Shown one piece after another: positions 61,646-64,000 of a stretch of 64,000 nt of DNA. A program made the position numbers and the translations under genes. The notes beneath the pieces are model-generated. The model saw nothing but the letters and a program-made list of their open reading frames with translations, searched no databases and was not told the DNA's origin. This DNA comes from Rhizobium sp. BT04. GTDB taxonomy: Bacteria; Pseudomonadota; Alphaproteobacteria; Rhizobiales; Rhizobiaceae. The stretch is taken from assembly GCF_030053135.1 (NCBI RefSeq), contig NZ_CP125650.1, positions 358,656 to 422,655 of the forward strand, written 5' to 3'. Within the stretch, counting starts at the first letter, position 1, and every line of letters starts with the position of its first letter.

Positions 61646-64000
61646 CATTGCAACGCTCCGGTCGCGCGAGCTCGGGCCGGAAACCTTCATCCCCTATGTC
61701 AGGCATGTCGACGAGACGACCATTGCGCTCGAATCCCGAGCGTTGATGACGATGATCGCTCTCGACGGCGTTTCCTTCGAGACATCAGACGTCAGGGACC
61801 TCAACGGCCTGCACCGCAGCCTGAACACGCTCTATCGCAATATCGCTGACGAGCGGCTGGCGCTCTGGACGCATGTGGTGCGCCGCCGCGACAATGCTTA
61901 TCCCGAGGGACGCTTCGCCAATCCCTTCTCCGACGGTCTGAACGCGCGATACCGCGAGCGCATGGTGAGGGAAGACCTGTTTCGCAACGATCTTTACCTC
62001 ACCCTTGTCTGGCATCCCGGCCGGGATCCTGCCGAAAAGGCGGCCAGGCTTCTCTCCCGGCTGCGCAAGGCCCGCCGATCCGATACCGAGCTCGACGGGC
62101 AGGCTCTGAAGCATCTGCGTGACCGCGTGGCGGATGTCGTCGCCGGCCTGCAGCGCTTCGAGCCGCGGCTGCTCACCCTCCACGAACAGGACGGGATCCT
62201 TTTCTCCGAGCCGAGCGAAGTGCTCCACCAGATCGTCGGCGGCCGGCGGGAGCCGATCCCATTGACGGAGGGACGAATTTCCTCGGCAATCTATTCCGAC
62301 CGGGTCATTTTCGGGCGTGAGACCGTCGAGATCCGTCACGAGGCCGACAGCCGCTATGCCGGCATGTTCGGCTTCAAGGAATATCCGGCGACGACGCGCA
62401 GCGGCATGCTCGACGCTATCCTGACCGCACCTTTCGAGCTCATCCTGACGCAGTCCTTCGCCTTCACCTCAAAGGCAGATGCCCGAACGATCATGGGCCG
62501 CAAGCAGAACCAGATGGTCAGCGCCGGCGACAAGGCGGCTTCGCAGATCGAGGAACTCGGCGAGGCGATGGACGATCTCGAATCCAATCGCTTCGTTTTC
62601 GGGGAACATCACCTTGCGCTTGCCGTCTTCGCGCCTTCGGTCAAGGAGCTGACCGATCACATGGCGAAGGCGCGCGCCTATCTCACCAGCGGCGGCGCGG
62701 TCGTCGCCCGCGAGGATCTCGGGCTCGAGGCCGCCTGGTGGGCGCAATTGCCGGGCAATTTCCGCTATCGCGCGCGCTCGGGAGCGATCACGTCGCGCAA
62801 CTTCGCAGCCCTGGCGCCCTATCATTCCTATCCGGCGGGCAAGAAGGACGGCAACGAGTGGGGACCGGCCGTCGCCATGCTCAAGACCGCGTCCGGCTCA
62901 CCCTTCTATTTCAATTTCCACCACGGCGACCTCGGCAACACTTTCGTCTGCGGCCCGTCGGGTGCGGGCAAGACGGTGCTGTCGAACTTCATGCTGTCGC
63001 AGCTCGAAAAGCACGATCCTCATATGGTCTTCTTCGACAAGGACCGCGGCGCCGATCTCTTCGTACGCGCAGCCGGCGGTACTTATCTGCCGCTGAGGAA
63101 TGGTGTCGCCACCGGCTGCGCGCCGTTGAAAGCACTGGAATTCACTGCGGAAAACAAAGTATTCCTAACCGGTTGGATCACCAAGCTGGTCCGATCCGGA
63201 TCTGGCGAATTGTCGATCACCGAGTTGCGCGACATCACCTCGGCGATCGACGGGGTGGCGGACCTGCCGGTGGAGCGTCGCTCCATCGGCGCCCTGCGCA
63301 CCTTCCTCAACAATACCGATCCCGAGGGCATTGCCGCACGTCTGCGACGGTGGGAGAGGGGCGGGCCGCTTGGTTGGGTCTTCGACAACGAGGCTGACGA
63401 TATCGGTATCGGCGCCAGGTTCATCGGCTACGACATGACCGATTTCCTCGACAATGAGGAGATCCGCACCCCGTTGATGGCCTACCTGTTCTATCGCATC
63501 GAGCAGCTGATCGACGGGCGTCGCATCATCATTGTCATCGACGAGTTCTGGAAGGCGCTGCAGGATGAAGGCTTTCGTGATCTCGCCCAGAACAAGCTCA
63601 AGACGATCCGCAAGCAGAACGGTCTCATGTTGTTTGCGACCCAGAGCCCGCGCGATGCCATCGTCTCGCCGATCGCCCACACGATCATCGAGCAGTGCCC
63701 GACCCAGATCTTTCTTCCGAACCCGCGCGGCGACCGCGCCGACTATGTCGACGGCTTCAAGCTGACCGAGCGCGAATTCGAGCTCGTCTCGCGCGAGCTC
63801 TCCGTCGAGAGCCGCCGCTTCATCGTCAAGCAGGGGCACAACAGCGTCGTCGCCGAGCTGAACCTCAACGGCTTCGACGACGAACTCGCCATCCTCTCCG
63901 GCCGGACGGCCAATGTCGAGCTTGCCGATGCCATCCGATTGGAGATCGGCGAGGGACGGGAGGACTGGCTTGCCGTGTTTCACCAGAGGAGGAAGACAGC
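61617..64000 (+). CDS. virB4: VirB4 ATPase of the type IV secretion system (3' end outside window)
   Basis: At least 794 residues of the large VirB4 ATPase are visible and the end must be near, since WLAVFHQRRKTA resembles the usual C-terminus. Walker A is GPSGAGKT near residue 446 and Walker B is IIVIDEFWKAL near 637, followed by KTIRKQNGLMLFATQSP. It powers pilus biogenesis and substrate transfer. The ATG at 61617 lies inside the end of virB3; the TTG at 61638 is an alternative. The rest of the virB operon must continue to the right. Confidence 0.92.
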   Translation, partial: MTKGISALSNIATLRSRELGPETFIPYVRHVDETTIALESRALMTMIALDGVSFETSDVRDLNGLHRSLNTLYRNIADERLALWTHVVRRRDNAYPEGRFANPFSDGLNARYRERMVREDLFRNDLYLTLVWHPGRDPAEKAARLLSRLRKARRSDTELDGQALKHLRDRVADVVAGLQRFEPRLLTLHEQDGILFSEPSEVLHQIVGGRREPIPLTEGRISSAIYSDRVIFGRETVEIRHEADSRYAGMFGFKEYPATTRSGMLDAILTAPFELILTQSFAFTSKADARTIMGRKQNQMVSAGDKAASQIEELGEAMDDLESNRFVFGEHHLALAVFAPSVKELTDHMAKARAYLTSGGAVVAREDLGLEAAWWAQLPGNFRYRARSGAITSRNFAALAPYHSYPAGKKDGNEWGPAVAMLKTASGSPFYFNFHHGDLGNTFVCGPSGAGKTVLSNFMLSQLEKHDPHMVFFDKDRGADLFVRAAGGTYLPLRNGVATGCAPLKALEFTAENKVFLTGWITKLVRSGSGELSITELRDITSAIDGVADLPVERRSIGALRTFLNNTDPEGIAARLRRWERGGPLGWVFDNEADDIGIGARFIGYDMTDFLDNEEIRTPLMAYLFYRIEQLIDGRRIIIVIDEFWKALQDEGFRDLAQNKLKTIRKQNGLMLFATQSPRDAIVSPIAHTIIEQCPTQIFLPNPRGDRADYVDGFKLTEREFELVSRELSVESRRFIVKQGHNSVVAELNLNGFDDELAILSGRTANVELADAIRLEIGEGREDWLAVFHQRRKT

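Noticed and set aside
1..64000. CRISPR arrays, tRNA or rRNA genes
   Set aside because: No regularly spaced repeat array, cloverleaf-like sequence or rRNA block was seen; the only spaced repeats are the three units near 59.1 kb.

Overview
The window looks like part of a rhizobial (Rhizobium-type alphaproteobacterial) plasmid. The evidence is an alphaproteobacterial gene style: RbsA/B/C-type uptake operons, chemoreceptors ending in an xWxxF tail, PAS-GGDEF-EAL proteins, IS66/IS256/IS630 relics and a group II intron relic. At the right end a VirB-type type IV secretion operon begins beside an ArdC antirestriction gene. No rRNA, tRNA, CRISPR array or replication origin was seen.

Layout. 1-5975: an ABC uptake operon (binding protein cut by the window edge, ATPase, two permeases) ending in a GabD-type succinate-semialdehyde dehydrogenase. 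5976-7982: decayed mobile DNA, a group II intron inside an IS630 transposase fragment. 8378-21244: a sensory block with two chemoreceptors, a 61-residue protein, an AraC regulator, an SDR-like protein without its catalytic residues, a stand-alone periplasmic binding protein and a PAS-GGDEF-EAL protein. 21524-26584: metallo-beta-lactamase/alcohol dehydrogenase/metallo-beta-lactamase operon, a GntR-FCD regulator and an SCP2-alpha/beta-hydrolase fusion. 26613-30641: an IS256 relic interrupted by a complete IS66 element with an 8-bp target duplication. 31017-41601: the catabolic core, with SDR, RutF-like flavin reductase, carboxymuconolactone decarboxylase-like protein, RutA-like flavin monooxygenase, a third binding protein, aminotransferase, GFA-type protein, FMN reductase, RibBA, a zinc alcohol dehydrogenase and a histidine phosphatase. 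41728-49303: a second ABC uptake operon that also carries a zinc alcohol dehydrogenase, an ABM-type monooxygenase and a type II NADH dehydrogenase. 49600-56578: a second sensory block (AraC, chemoreceptor, PAS-GGDEF-EAL, small protein) resembling the first. 56837-58916: gene fragments (groEL, luxR) and ardC. 59336-64000: winged-helix regulator and virB1-virB4.

How the genes may work together. The most informative signal is a repeated promoter-operator, TTGACAGATTGTC followed by a variable right half. It lies before nearly every catabolic transcription unit between 12.5 and 41.7 kb, on both strands. Its core TTGTCnGACAA fits the FadR-subfamily GntR pattern TNGTNNNACNA, and the only GntR-FCD regulator in the window (24536-25225) has a matching site in its own upstream region. 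I infer a local regulon in which a compound is taken up by two ABC systems and attacked by an FMNH2-dependent monooxygenase supplied by dedicated flavin reductases and RibBA. Hydrolases and dehydrogenases would then process it, perhaps ending at succinate semialdehyde. Chemotaxis and cyclic-di-GMP modules flank the catabolic genes on both sides. The substrate cannot be named from sequence alone.
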